Assembly: GCF_016808335.1 (NCBI RefSeq)
Contig: NC_053147.1
Span: 67,888,960-67,952,959 of the forward strand
Reading direction: 5' to 3'
Length of the DNA: 64,000 nt
Origin: Panicum virgatum
Taxonomy: Eukaryota; Streptophyta; Magnoliopsida; Poales; Poaceae
The stretch's first letter is position 1. Each line of letters opens with the position of its first letter. The position numbers and the translations under genes were made by a program. Shown here piece by piece: positions 1 through 11,212 of this stretch. The notes beneath the pieces are model-generated. The model had not been told where the DNA came from, did no database searches, and saw only the letters and a program-made list of their open reading frames with translations.

Positions 1-3000
1 GCATCAAGTTCACAATTGCCCCACTGTACACAAGCATACGAGAAACTGGCTTCCCGTTGATATGCCCCTCATGTAGAGAGCCTTCAAATGGTTATCTGAA
101 TCCTTGGGCTTCTGAAATATAGTTTCGCGGGGCACAAAGTCTAGATGAGCAGACTCCTCCGGAATCACCAAGTAGTCTTCAGCCGAAGAAAGCCTCATAA
201 TCCACCAACTCTTCGTCCTCTGCTATAGAAGGAGCTGCTAGAACCTCTGATGTGCCAGGAGCCGAAGTGGGAATACTTTCTTCGGCTTTCTGCTCGGGCT
301 CAGGGTCGACCAGTCTGACCGGTTGCTCTGAGCGGTCAGACCGGTCCGGGACACCGGTCAGACCGGTCGGCTGGAGCGTTCGGACCGGTCCTGTGGGCTG
401 GTCAACTGCCTTGACTTGCCACACCTTGCCTTGAGGGATCCTTGGTCTTTACTTCTCGAACTGTTCATCCCTCAACTTCTCCGCCTCCTTTTCCTTCTGT
501 TCTTGACAGCGAAGACGCTGCAACCTCCTCTTCTGAGTATGTGTCAAACCCGGTGGGCACCACCTAGGCTGAAAGTACTTCTCTTTGTCTTGGTCCTTCA
601 GGTTACTGCTGCTGGCCTCATGATTATTGGCCAACACAAGCTTCTGAGAGGAATCAACCAATTTCTCAACGGTCATTGGTCCTTTTTGTGCATCTTGGAT
701 TTGCACAACATCAGCAACTGGAGCTTTTTCAGAATCTACCTGCATTGGCTCGAGTTCGTCCCTCTTCTCTTTGACACGATATTCTTGGCGAACTGGACGA
801 ACTTGGGCCGGCCTCTGCTGAGACCGGCCTGACCGGTCGGGGTAGACTGGTCTGACCGGTCCGGGGTTCTGCCCCTGACCAGATTGGTGTTGTCCCAATC
901 GGTGGTGAACCGGTTGCTTCAACCTGTCAAATACAGGTCCTCTAGAGTTTCCCTCCCCCTGGAAATGTGGTGGATACGGCATCGGATAGCATTGCATCCA
1001 AAATCCCTCATTCTCCCATGCGGGAAACTGAGAATCTGACGCCGGTGGAGCCCATGGCATAGTAGCATACATCGGCTGCATTTGTTGAGGAGGGAACAAA
1101 GCAACCACATCACCCCTACGCTTGCTTGATTCTCCCCTTGGAGATGAAGGCGCGCTTTGGTGCGGAGGTGACCACAATATCTTTTTTAGGGGCCGATCAT
1201 TTCGAACGGCCTTTGAGTACTTGTTCAACAGTTGGCCAAAGGTAGGCTCTGATTTGCTAGCTTGCCCTACACATTTGGCTGATTAGTCTTCCACGTACCC
1301 ACTTTCGGACGCTTAGACTTGAATGTCCGGGGCTGACCACCAGAGCGGTCTGACCGGCCGCCAGAACTGGTCTGACCGGTCGGAGAAACCGGTCTGACCG
1401 GTCTTGGCTGAGCAGCAGACCGGTCCCCTGAAGAAGAATCTCCTTGCCCCCCGAGCGTGCGAGGCTTAAGTATGATCCTCAGATTCTCCTTCTTATCAGG
1501 AGTCTTCTCCTGAATCACCTCCCTGGCCAGAATCTTGTTTTCAACAGTCAATGGTGTGGACTAGGAACGGCAGAATCTTTGCTCCTCGGCTTGATTCGGC
1601 AGAATCAGCACCTTTGCATTGTTAAGATCAATGGTGTGGACTGGGAATGGAGCTTTATCAATATTCATCTCCAGAAAGGCCAATCTTCCTTCATTTATGG
1701 CCAATTGTACCTGTTGACGAAACACATTACAATCATTAGTCGCATGAGATGAAGAATTATGAAATTTGCAATAAGCACGCCGCTTTAGCTCCTCAAGCGG
1801 CGGTATAACATGAGTAATCTTTAAATGCCCAAGTCGTAATAATTCATTAAAAATACGATTGCACTTGGACACATCAAAAGTAAATTTCATCTCCTCTTGC
1901 CGATTCCTATGAGTCGGCTTGAGAGATGTGCAAGTAGATGGTTTGACCGAGGCGGGCCAAACAAACTCAGTAGCATATACTTTCTTATCTTCATCGTCCG
2001 ATGAATCGGAATCATATTCAACAATATGTGTGTTTGAACAATGGGACTTGTAAGTATCTTTTTCTTTTTTAAACTTTGTTTCTTGGCCTAAAACTCTTGC
2101 CTAAAACTGATTTATAGAATAAAAACTAAAACCGTCAAGCTTTTCTCTATAACTAGAACGTAAACCCGCAAGAGACAAATCGACCAAATCTTTTTCAGAA
2201 AGTGACAAATTAAAGCATCAGTTTTTGATATCTTTAAACCTTTTAAAGTATTCATGGATAGACTCATCTCTACCCTGGCTAACTGATGTCAAATCCATCA
2301 ACTTAGTTTCATTATCCCCACTATAAATCGTGAAACTTCTGCTATATTCGTCCCAAGAACGAATCGAGTTAGGGGCTAACGATGAAAACCAAGAAAAAGC
2401 TGTTCCAGTCAAAGATAAAGAAAACATGCGAACGCGCAAAGACTTGCTAGAACCAGCTTCCCCAAGTTGAGTGATATATTGGCTGATATGCTCCCAAGTG
2501 GACCGGTTATCATCACCGCTAAACTTGACAAAATCGGAAACACGCCAACCAGCGGGATAAGGAATTAAATCGAAAGTATCAACATACGGCCTACGATATA
2601 GCCGACTCTTACCCGTAACAAAACCAAGTTTATCAGCCGACTCTTACCCGTAACAAAACCAAGTTTATCTTTAAACATATCGGCCAGATCTTCCTTCATC
2701 CTAGCAAGATCGGCCTCATAGTTGCCTACAGATGTTTGGCCAAAACGATGTGTTACAAGATCAGTAGTGGACATCGTTTGTGAGGCATATTGTGGATTGG
2801 CCTTAATCCAATCATCCCAAATATCTTTGGGCAATGGTGGAGGAAACGGGGGTTCACCATATGACTTCGTAGTATACGGCGGCACAAAATCCGCCAATTC
2901 TTGCTCCAGGCTATAGTCAGCCGAAGTAGGAAGAGGCGCAAGTTGTGGCTGTGATGCAAAACTAAGCACCATGGCACTGGTCTGACCGGTCTGACCGGAG

Positions 3001-3559
3001 CGATCGATCTGACCGGTTCAGCCCTGGACGGCCGAACTGAGCCCAGCGGTGGTGTCTGTCCCGCAAAGAAATTCGGTGGCATACCATATTGATAATTCTC
3101 TGATGGTGCGGCCAAAAAATTAGAATTAGGGGTAAAATTAGAATAATCGTTAATAGTTTTGTTACCCTTATTTTGTAGACTCAAGTCCATAAGTAAATCT
3201 TGTGTAAGTTTTTGTGACTGTTCGAATCTACTCAAAAAACCCTCAGCAAACTGCTTAATGGAATCGAATGTAAAACTTACATCGCTTGGAGTGAAAACAG
3301 ATGAAGCAGCAACTGTAGCCGTAGCCATAGTAGATGGGTTCGGCGGTGGCGGCGCGAATGTGGGCATGACAAACTTATTCTTCTTGAACACGCCTTGCCG
3401 AGTCTTCCCAAAGCATGCAATTAGTCTCTTCTTGGCTTCCTCCTGCTCCTTCTGGAGAGCAGCCTCGAATTGCTTGCGGCTCTCCTCAGGTATGTCTTCA
3501 TACTTGATGTCGATGGGCGTGGAATCTACCTTGGAGGGGTCAGACTTTTCACCGGCCAT
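1..3559 (-). pseudogene. Ty3/gypsy retrotransposon gag and start of protease, decayed
   Basis: Capsid/nucleocapsid part of a Ty3/gypsy LTR retrotransposon, read right to left from an ATG at 3559 (MAGEKSDPSK). Open pieces follow in shifted frames at about 3558-2753, 2972-2565, 2439-2218 (retrotransposon gag core with FSWFSSL and YFKRFKDIKN), 1890-1561 (RRAYCKFHNSSSHATNDCN, a CCHC-like segment common in grass gypsy elements), 1551-1267, 1228-449, 424-179 and 198-10. The last piece runs into the aspartic-protease start. A shifted reading gives an active-site-like VYSGA, where the family normally has D followed by S or G, so the catalytic Asp appears to be Tyr. Several frameshifts, including a 35-bp duplication at 2601-2669, show it is dead. 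RT, RNase H and integrase would lie left of the window. Confidence 0.85.
2601..2669. repeat. 35-bp tandem duplication inside gag
   Basis: A unit starting gccgactcttacccgtaac occurs at 2601 and again at 2636. The duplication length is not a multiple of three, so it shifts the gag frame and is one of the visible breaks in the element. Confidence 0.85.
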
Positions 3560-3584
3560 TGAAACCGATGGATGTAGATCTGTA

Positions 3585-3600
3585 CCCAGCGGAGTCGCCA
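3585..3600 (-). other. Gypsy primer-binding site
   Basis: On the minus strand this reads TGGCGACTCCGCTGGG, the PBS form common next to 5' LTRs of grass gypsy elements. It lies a few bases inside the LTR edge at 3608 and upstream of the gag ATG at 3559, which orients the element right to left. Confidence 0.7.
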
Positions 3601-3607
3601 AAAAGTA

Positions 3608-4237
3608 TGTTGACGCAGTTCTGGTCAACACACAAGCGCTAGAACGCGCGGATCGCAACGATCAGATCACCGGCGACGAAACCCGGCGACCGGTCAGACC
3701 GGTCGCGCCAACCGGCCAGACCTGTCGGACGCAAAAAATCGCCGCGAAGCCTAAAACCCCAAGCTCGGGAGGGACCCCGTCGGAGTTTGAAGATCTATGT
3801 TTGTCTTGGAGTCGGCAGGCCACCCAAGACGCGCTTGAACGCTGTCGAGACGAGCAAAGAATAGCACGAGGTTGGAAAAGCTAGGGTTTGGAGAAAACAT
3901 GGAAAATAGTAGATTGATTGATTCGATTGGGTAGAAGGACCTCAATCAGCTATGACCTTTATATTTATAGGCCGGGGAGGACGTACCCCTTCCAAATCGA
4001 GTTACAAACGGACTCTACAAATCAGATCTAACTTGATTCAGATTACACAGTGCACTTTGCCAATTTTGGCTGCCAACACCAATTTTCCGCCGGGACATGA
4101 TCGACTGATCTGGCATGGATCAATTTTCTATGCTACAAAGAGTCATCTAGGACTAGTTCTTTCAATAACCATCATACAAAAGAGCAAAGAGCATGGATCA
4201 TCCTCTCCAGGACAACCTTGGCCTATACAGTGCCCCT
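3608..4237 (-). mobile_element. Ty3/gypsy 5' LTR (outer edge uncertain)
   Basis: The inner edge is TGTTGACG at 3608, next to the PBS. A TATA box reads CCTATAAATATAA on the minus strand at 3958-3970, with U3-like sequence to its right. The GACCGGTC motif of the coding region also occurs in the R/U5 part. The outer end is not clear because a copia LTR begins at 4238. The gypsy U3 may end there or may be interrupted there. No target-site duplication could be identified. Confidence 0.6.
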
Positions 4238-4589
4238 TGTTAGGTTTTGAAACTCTTGACTTCATACAAGGATCGTGCTCTGTGCACAGATCAGGCACGG
4301 GTACATGTTCTGATGATACAATGACAAGTGGATGTTGTGTTCTTTCCTATCTCTAGTACAAGAATGAGAGAGAGAGAGAGGTAGGTCTAGACCAGATCCG
4401 GCGGCGGCAGACGACGGGACGGAAGCGCTTGAGCTTGGAGTCGTCATGTCGATGATGGCGGCGACGAACTCCGAATCGGAAAAGAGGTCGTCCGGCGGTG
4501 GCAAAGGTCGGCGTGGGAAGCGGTAGCCCTCGGGCCTCCAACGGCACTGTCCGTGAATGGGGGCTGCGGATGGGGTCGTCGTGGTGGAA
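4238..4589 (-). mobile_element. Ty1/copia 3' LTR, truncated
   Basis: Starts TGTTAGG and aligns almost base for base with 7409-7757, including the shared stretches cttcatacaaggatcgtgc and the GA repeat near 4366. Homology stops abruptly at 4589, where integrase coding sequence begins on the minus strand. The inner end of this LTR and the missing pol were therefore lost in one deletion. Confidence 0.85.
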
Positions 4590-6395
4590 CTTGGCCATAG
4601 GGGGTGTGTCGACCGTAGTACTCTCCTCCACGGTCAAATTTTACTATCTTGATCTTTAAATCATGTTGATTTTCTACTTTCTGCTTTAAATATCTTGAAT
4701 TTATCCAACGCTTCCGATTATTTTTAAATTGGATAAATATAGCCATAATGTGAATAATCATCTGTGAACGTTATGAATGAATCATAGCCATCCACAGCAG
4801 TTACAGGAAAAGATCCACATATATCTTTGTGGATTATTTCTAAAATTCCCGCACTACGTTTAGCATCTTTCTTTATTTTCTTAGAAAACTTTCCTTTAAT
4901 GCAATCAATACATTGTTTTAACTCTGAAAATTCTAACGGCGGAAGAATTGATGCTTTAACTAAGCGCTCGATTCTCCCCCTCGAAATATGGCCTAAACGA
5001 CAGTGCCATAATTTTGACGAGATTGCATCAATTCGTTTCCGTTTCTTAGTAACATTCTCATATGAGGAGGCATTCTTATTCTTAGAACATACAGCATTCA
5101 CATTCTCAGATAATGAAAGCAAATATAATTTGTCTTGTCAGAAGGCAAGACCAACACATTCTGAATTAACTTGTATCTCACACTTGCCATCACAAAAATG
5201 ACAAGCAATAGTGTCATCATCTAATTTAGACACACTTATTAAGTTTCGTTGTAAAGACGGTACATAAAGAACATCTCTGAGATAAAGTACAAAGCCACTA
5301 TGTAGTTCTAAATAAAAATCTGCAATGGCTTCGACTTCAGCTTCTACTCCGTTTGCAACTTTAATTCTTCTTGCGCCTCTTGGCAAGGTCCTCCTCATAC
5401 TTGATCCATGTAAGGAATTAGCAACATGAGTAGTTGCTCTAGAATCAATCCACCAGGTGGATTTATCATAACTTAAATACAGAGATTCATCTACAAAAGT
5501 AATGGTGTCCTCATCCTTTCTTAACAACTCTTTCAGGAACTCGGGTAGTCCCTCTTGTAGTGCCCTCTCCCTTTGCACTTCAGGCACTGGTCTTTATCAA
5601 CTGGGAAGTTAGCCCAATCCTTCTGCTGAGTTGCGTTGGAGTGACCACTCTCGCTCTGATTTTTGCCAGGTGGGAAAGGCCTCTTGTTCTGGTAGTTCTT
5701 ATTATTTTGGATGTTCTTCTTCTTATGCTGGACATTGAAAACAAGCTGGCCACTATGGGAGTGCTTGAACCTGTCTTCTTCCTGAACACACATAGCAATA
5801 AGCTTTTCTAGGTTCCATTCTTCAGTTTGAGCATTGTAGTTGACATTAAAAGTCTCAAAGTCCTTGGGAATGGACTTGAACACCAACTGAACAACGAAAG
5901 CTTCTGGGGCATGTTCATTGTCTTGAGCTTATTTGCAATGTGGCTCATTTCTAGGATATGTTCTCTATTGCCACCGCCGGTATATCTCTTGGTCACAAGC
6001 TGCTCTGTCAAATTAGCAGCATAGGCCTTGGAAGAGCCAGTGAACTGACTCTTCACCCTTTCTAGATACTCAGCAACAGTGGCACATTCTGGAATTGCTT
6101 CTTTTATATTGTCTAAAATAAACCCCTTTATGATCATTAGGCACTTGCGGTTGGAAGTGTTCCAACGTGTCTTATCAATATCATATTGCATCATAGCACG
6201 ATCATGGTTCTTCTCACGAATGGTCCATGCATCGTCTGCTTCATTTTGAGCCCGCACGGGCTTTTCTGGTTCTTTTGGTGCTGGCACTGTGACAGCCAAG
6301 TCTATCTCAGCTAGTGCCAAAGCAATTTCTAGTTTCTGGTGCAATTTCCCATAATTCTGGCCATGTAGTTCTGGAATTTCATTCACATATGACAT
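4590..6395 (-). pseudogene. Ty1/copia gag-pol remnant (gag, zinc knuckle, protease, start of integrase)
   Basis: Read right to left. 6395-5808 is a copia gag (UBN2-type; starts MSYVNEIPELHGQNYGKLHQ). 5886-5533 continues gag through a zinc knuckle, CLKCKGRGHYKRDY, whose last Cys is Tyr. 5587-5138 is the protease region, with WWIDSRATTHV where the family has DSG, so Gly is replaced by Arg. 5122-4724 is the GAG-pre-integrase zinc region (LWHCRLGHIS) and the start of the integrase core (FTDDYSHYGYIY). Coding sequence stops at GGEYYGRHTPYGQ near 4600 and is joined directly to LTR sequence. The rest of integrase, reverse transcriptase and RNase H are absent. Frames shift between pieces. A dead, internally deleted element. 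Confidence 0.88.
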
Positions 6396-7394
6396 AAAGT
6401 CTGAAAGTAAAATTCAGAAAAATGAGGACAAATTCTCGATAACAATAATTGCATGTTTAAATTTAACTTTGGTCAAAATTCAAACATACAATATTTTGTG
6501 CATTAATTCTAAATCACCGTTGGGCAGAAAAAGAAATAATGCATGAAATATTCTGGACAAAAATTATAATATTGCAATAACAACTTTGGTCAGAAATTAT
6601 AATATCATAATGTACAAGAAATTCTGAAAAACAAATTCTATATGCCTCTATATTAATTATCTCGTTGGTTCAAATTAACATAGAAACAAAAATAATTCTA
6701 TGCAGCGGAAATATGTGAAAATTCTAAATATTCAAAAGCATATTTCTGTAATTTTCTGCTCTTTAAATAATACACGTTGGTGTAAAATAAAAGAGTTATT
6801 CAAATTCATCAAAACTGATTCAAAATTCTTTCTGGAAATAAAAGAAAAATACTAATTTCTTCACTGTTCTTTCAGCCTATAGCCGATTTCGAGCCGCGGC
6901 CCACAGCCGCGCGGGCGTCCCTCCGCGTGCCCAGGCCGCAACCTGGGCCTGGGCCGCGATTTCGGCCTGGCCCCGCCGAGCTCCCTCTTGGGCTCCAGCC
7001 GGCCCAGTAGTGGGCGGTGGCCGCTCGCCGTCGGATCTGATCCGACGGCCGTCCGCCATTTACGCTTGATCAAAATGGCGAACGGTCGGAGCCCCCCCTC
7101 CCCGAAACCCCAGCTCATTCTGCACTCCCCCTCGTCTTTTTCGGATCCAAGCGGCGCTCACGGAGCGGCGGCCGGGAGGAAGGGAACGGCGCGGCGGCGC
7201 CCCCGCCGGTCCCCTCGCCGGCGTGCGCGCTCAACCGAGTGGGAGCGCGCCGCCGTCGAGCGAACTGGAGGTGGTGGTCTAGGGTTAGGGTTTCTTGATC
7301 TGGCATTCTTGTCGCGGATTTCTCAATTCGAGCGAAATCATCTCCTTCCAGATGCTTGTTTACCCGAAACACACCCGATCTAGGCACTAGATCG
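6396..7394 (-). other. Copia 5' leader between LTR and gag
   Basis: About 1 kb without a gene. 6396-6870 is AT-rich and lacks long frames. 6880-7380 is GC-rich with overlapping open frames on both strands but no recognisable domain. The abrupt base-composition step near 6875 suggests a foreign segment in the leader; its origin was not recognised. Confidence 0.5.
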
Positions 7395-7407
7395 GCCTCT
7401 GATGCCA
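7395..7407 (-). other. Copia primer-binding site
   Basis: The minus strand reads TGGCATCAGAGGC, matching the 3' end of initiator Met-tRNA as used by copia elements, one base inside the LTR edge at 7409. Confidence 0.8.
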
Positions 7408-7408
7408 T

Positions 7409-8004
7409 TATTAGGTTCTGAAATTCTTGACTTCATACAAGGATCGTGCTCTGTGCACAGATCGGGCACAGGTACATGTTCTGATGATACAAAATCAAGT
7501 GGATGTCATGTTCTTTCCTATCTCTAGTACAAGAATGAGAGAGAGAGGGGTAGGTCTAGACCAGATCCGGCGGCGGCAGACGGCGGGATGGAAGCGCTTG
7601 AGCTCGGAGTCGTCATGTCGATGATGGCGGCGACGAACTCCGAGTCAGAGAAGAGGTCGTCCGGCGGCGGCGAAGGTCGGCGTGGGAAGCGATAGCCCTC
7701 GGGCCTCCACCGGCACTGTCCGGGGACGGGGGCTGCGGATGGGGTCGTCGTGGTGGACGCAGCCTTCCCGTCGGCCAAACGTTCCCGAGATCGGATCGGG
7801 ATGTCGGAGGCGGAAGTGGCGGCGGTGAACTTAGGGTACCGTGCCCCAGCCCCCCTCCTGTTATTATATAGCACTGGCGACGGGAGCCCACCAGTCATAA
7901 CGGACTGGACGCCCCCGATCAGGGCACATCAAGGGGTTCGGCCCGATCTTTGGATCGGGCCTTGAGATCAATCAATTATAGTACATGTACATTCCCGAGC
8001 AACA
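7409..8004 (-). mobile_element. Ty1/copia 5' LTR
   Basis: Inner edge at 7409 (TATTAGG, against TGTTAGG in the other copy). A TATA box lies at 7861-7870 (TATATAATAA on the minus strand). The outer edge is placed tentatively at 8004, where the strand ends in CAACA; no matching target-site duplication was found. 7409-7757 aligns with 4238-4589. Confidence 0.7.
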
Positions 8005-8389
8005 ATTTGTTCTACACACACAGGGCCACGAAAAGCCATACTGCTGTATGCCTCGTTCACATTGCCAACTGCGTGAGCTCATGTGCAACACCATTACGCT
8101 CTCTCTTTGCGGCAAACGGGAGGAAAGTTCGTGAAGTTCTGATAAAAGTTTATGTGGCAAATCAATTCTGCTACCCATGGATGATCAAGGAGGAGCGGGG
8201 GCGTTGGATCTAAGGGTTGCAATGGCGATTTGGTGTATGGTTTGAGCGGCAATGCGCACTGCAGTGATCATGAGAAGCCCATGTTTTTGCCGTCAGTAAA
8301 CGGACTAGCAGGCTGCTGGTTTGGACGGTGACGGTATTCATTTGAGACTTTGAGTTAAGATCGATTTAGATGAGCCACGATGGTTCATT

Positions 8390-8648
8390 CCAGGGAGGCC
8401 AAATTCTCTCCAAAGTTATGTTGCAGCATGCTATCCTGACAAGATAATGGAGATAGTTGACCCAACCCTACTGCCTCTGGACAACGGATGTTTGAGCAAA
8501 GGGGGCATTTTCTTGCAACGAAATTGATGCTGAGAAGGTAACGATCTTTCGAGTTGGTTTGCAATGCTCCCAGGAGTCATCAAGAGCTAGAATGCATATC
8601 AGGAACACTGTCAGAGAACTTGAGACGGTAAAGGATGTCTTGCTATGA
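8390..8648 (+). pseudogene. LRR receptor-like kinase C-terminal tail, remnant
   Basis: Reads PGRPNSLQSYVAACYPDKIM then EIVDPTLLPLD in one frame, and after one frameshift near 8520 continues IFRVGLQCSQESSRARMHI and ELETVKDVLL before a stop at 8646-8648. This is the end of the kinase domain (subdomain XI, GLxCS, then ARMxI) of Xa21-type leucine-rich-repeat receptor kinases of grasses. No LRR, transmembrane or catalytic kinase sequence precedes it, so it is a fragment of a roughly 1000-residue protein. Its 3' flank resembles that of the second tail at 13,322. Confidence 0.8.
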
Positions 8649-9300
8649 ACTACTGATGAGACTGACGGGTCACGGGTATACAGTATAACATGATGAAAAG
8701 TAGTTGTTATGGATCAAGGTTTCTTTTCTTTTTCTTTTTTCTTTTTGCTTTTTTGTGTATATGTTGGTTTGGTTGAATTTCCCATCAGATCTATTGTTGT
8801 GAGAAATTGTATATGATGAGTGTTTGTGTGCTGTTCTTTCTATTGTGTATGGCAGATAACATTTCTCCCATCCAGTCACTCCAACCGCAAAATGTCTTCT
8901 GATTGTTAAGACACCAATCTGCCTTTGATATTCTAGAGCAAAAATTCTGAAGAACAACGGGCCATTAGCTCTCGAGTCACCTTGCAAAGCTTATGATACC
9001 ATGACAAGCCCTCTAGTTGTCCTTTTTTTTTCCCCCTGAAAGAAACTAGGACAGCCAGTTCAGGTTACCTTAACTTTATTGCATCGAGAAACAATACATT
9101 ACAAGAAGTCAAGAACATTTGCAAGATCATGATAAGACGTGATACAGAAAAAATTCATATGTAATCATATTCGGACGGCTTTTCCAATGTTCAGACATAT
9201 CCATTTGAGCAAGCAAGAAGCAACAGACCGTGCGCTTAAATAGTCCAAAAAGCACAGCTGCGCAAGTGAGAACCAAAATCTATCATTTCTCCCGGAAAAA
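8649..9300. repeat. 3' flank of RLK remnant, diverged copy of 13,502-14,290
   Basis: No gene. Colinear short matches with 13,502-14,290: ggtttggttgaat followed by a ctttct block (8766 and 13,618), a catcatt/ccagtca block (8860 and 13,690), and caaaa-gcacagctgc (9243 and 14,263). With the kinase tails this indicates an old duplication of an RLK 3' end. Confidence 0.55.
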
Positions 9301-9632
9301 TTCTAGAAATTGAATACACTATTCCAACAATTTCAAAAGTATTATTCAATTTGCAAATATTTTTTTGAAGGAAAATTTGCAAATATACCGTTACAAAAAT
9401 TAACCCATATACTGTTGATTTTTGTTTCCAAACTATTGAATTATGCTTCGTAATTTTTTTAATCAAGTTTTAAAAAATTGTTGATTGTGGGTGCGCCGGT
9501 GCAGCATATGAAGTTTTACTCAAAGTGCGTTTAAAACACCGAACATTACAAAAGATATTGATTTAGGTTCCCGAAAATTCTTGGAGTGAATATTAAAAAA
9601 ATAATGTATATAAATTGCACTCATTTTTTAAA
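9301..9632. other. AT-rich intergenic stretch
   Basis: No gene, repeat boundary or RNA gene recognised; low-complexity AT-rich sequence. Confidence 0.5.
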
Positions 9633-10862
9633 TCTACACTATAAAGAACCAAAACAATTGAAAACACTTCCCACCTAAAAAACATCCATGTACCCCTCAC
9701 AAAGGCCCCACTTGTTAGGTCTAGGGTGGGAGAAAGTTTTCTAGAACAAGAAAAAACTGTATGCAGCAAAATACTTCTGGCACTACTTTTTTCACCTCGA
9801 AAAATTCATACCCGCACATGTACCCACACTATCAATCCCGCCCCCAAATCACGCATTCTTTTTTTTTCTCCTTTCCTTCCTTACGTTTCTCTTTCCTTGC
9901 ATCGTCCACTGCTTTCTCTCCAGCGCCCAGACGACTTTCCTTTTTCCCACGCTATATCAATCCCGCCCCAAATCAAGCATTCCTTTTTTCTCCTTTCCTT
10001 CCTTGCGTTTGGCTCTTGTAAGTCTGTGTTATGTTTTAGCTGATGAAAGGAATATGCTTTTGCATACCAATGCATTTAGTATAGGAAATTATGTATTGGC
10101 AATAAGTGATAATATTTAAGTTTGGAAGCTCACATTACCATTATGACAAAAAATGCAGATTGGTTGGAGAAGGTTCTAAAGGAAAATGGCCCTATCCCTA
10201 AACTTGTTACTGTTTGAATCCAGGGAATCCCTCTTGAGCTTGTATTCCCAGGCCTATGCTTGAGGTCATCTCTCTCCACAAACACTTGTGTTAGTAATAA
10301 CCATCAAGTATTTCCTAGCGTTGCATTGTCATTCCAGAGTCAGATCTTTGCAAAAATGCTGGTGCATGGCTTGTTGTTGACAATACCTATGAGTAAGTTA
10401 ATACTAATAGTGATACTGTTTTACAAGCAATTCTATAACTTTTTGTGTTATGTATTATGAGAGAATGGAAAAAAGCGTTGAATTATGGTTGTGGTCAAAA
10501 GGATAGATCATATAACTCATTCCAACTCTACCTCCTACTCTCTTGAATCTGTGTCTAGATGACATCCATCCTAATAGCTTATTCAGAGGACTTCTGTAAT
10601 ATATCTTCTGTGTCCCTCAATTAAGACTTTCTAGCTATTTCCAGAAAGAAACCACAATCAATATGCATGATACCATTTACCTTTTTATGATTATATACTT
10701 TTTTGATATTTCTATTTTTTTCTATTTTCACCACTATATATTTTTTGATATTTCGAATCTTATGTTTCTTAAAAATTCTTATTTCAACTAAAATTTAGTG
10801 TAGTTATTTTTTTTGCAATATCGTTCTTCGAACACGTGCGGTACGCACGTGCACCCTACTAG
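9633..10862 (+). mobile_element. Short non-autonomous Helitron
   Basis: The 3' end is well supported: a perfect 8-bp stem CACGTGCG/CGCACGTG with loop GTA at 10,833-10,851, then CTAG at 10,859-10,862 followed by T. A plausible 5' end is TCTACACTATAAAG at 9633, preceded by A, giving A|T insertion without a target-site duplication. No RepHel coding sequence. It contains an imperfect direct repeat (tcaatcccgcccc...ctcctttccttcctt) at about 9832-9895 and 9957-10,013. The 5' end is less certain than the 3' end. Confidence 0.6.
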
Positions 10863-10937
10863 TCTAGACAAAAGTGAAAAAAATTAGTACAAGTGTACAA
10901 CTTCACAGTACCCAGTGGTTAAAAAAAAAAGAGTACG

Positions 10938-11021
10938 TGGGCTCTTATCCGGTTCTCCCAGTGGTGGGCTGCGTTGGGCCTCGCGGGCTGGTCCGTCGCG
11001 ATGACATTCCGGCAAACCCTA
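10938..11021 (+). promoter_or_regulatory. mL41 promoter: three site II motifs and a telo-box
   Basis: TGGGCT at 10,938 and 10,965 and TGGGCC at 10,975 are site II elements (TGGGCY). AAACCCTA at 11,014-11,021 is a telo-box. This pairing is characteristic of plant genes for ribosomal and mitochondrial proteins, and it lies 190-275 bp before the mL41 start codon. The Helitron end at 10,862 abuts this promoter. Confidence 0.6.
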
Positions 11022-11212
11022 CCTCACAGCACCGCCGCCGTCGCTGCCGCCGCCTCCTCCCCTCTTCGCTGATCCGGTACGGCCCCCTCCCCCTCGTCCT
11101 CGCGCCGCCCTCGCTGATCTCCTCTGCGTCGCGCTGAATTTTCGCCCCTCAGCTGCCGCCAGGAAGCTGCGGGGACGGCGGTGGGTTTGTTCGCTAGAGG
11201 CGGTGTTTGAGG

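Larger units (their letters stand above)
301..3730. repeat. Dispersed GGTCAGACCGGTC motif patches in gag and LTR
   Basis: Near-palindromic units built on GACCGGTC and GGTCAGACC recur in clusters at about 302-390, 826-865, 1340-1425, 2978-3020 and 3688-3725. Inside gag they encode low-complexity DRSDRSG and PVRPV strings. The last cluster lies in the LTR, outside coding sequence. Confidence 0.8.

Noticed and set aside
449..1228. 259-residue minus-strand frame as a host gene
   Set aside because: Continuous with gypsy gag, shares its DRSGR/PVRPV low complexity, and lies between gag and protease.
4238..8004. Copia element as an insertion inside the gypsy LTR
   Set aside because: Attractive because gypsy U3 stops at 4237, but no 5-bp duplication or resumption of gypsy sequence after 8004 could be shown.
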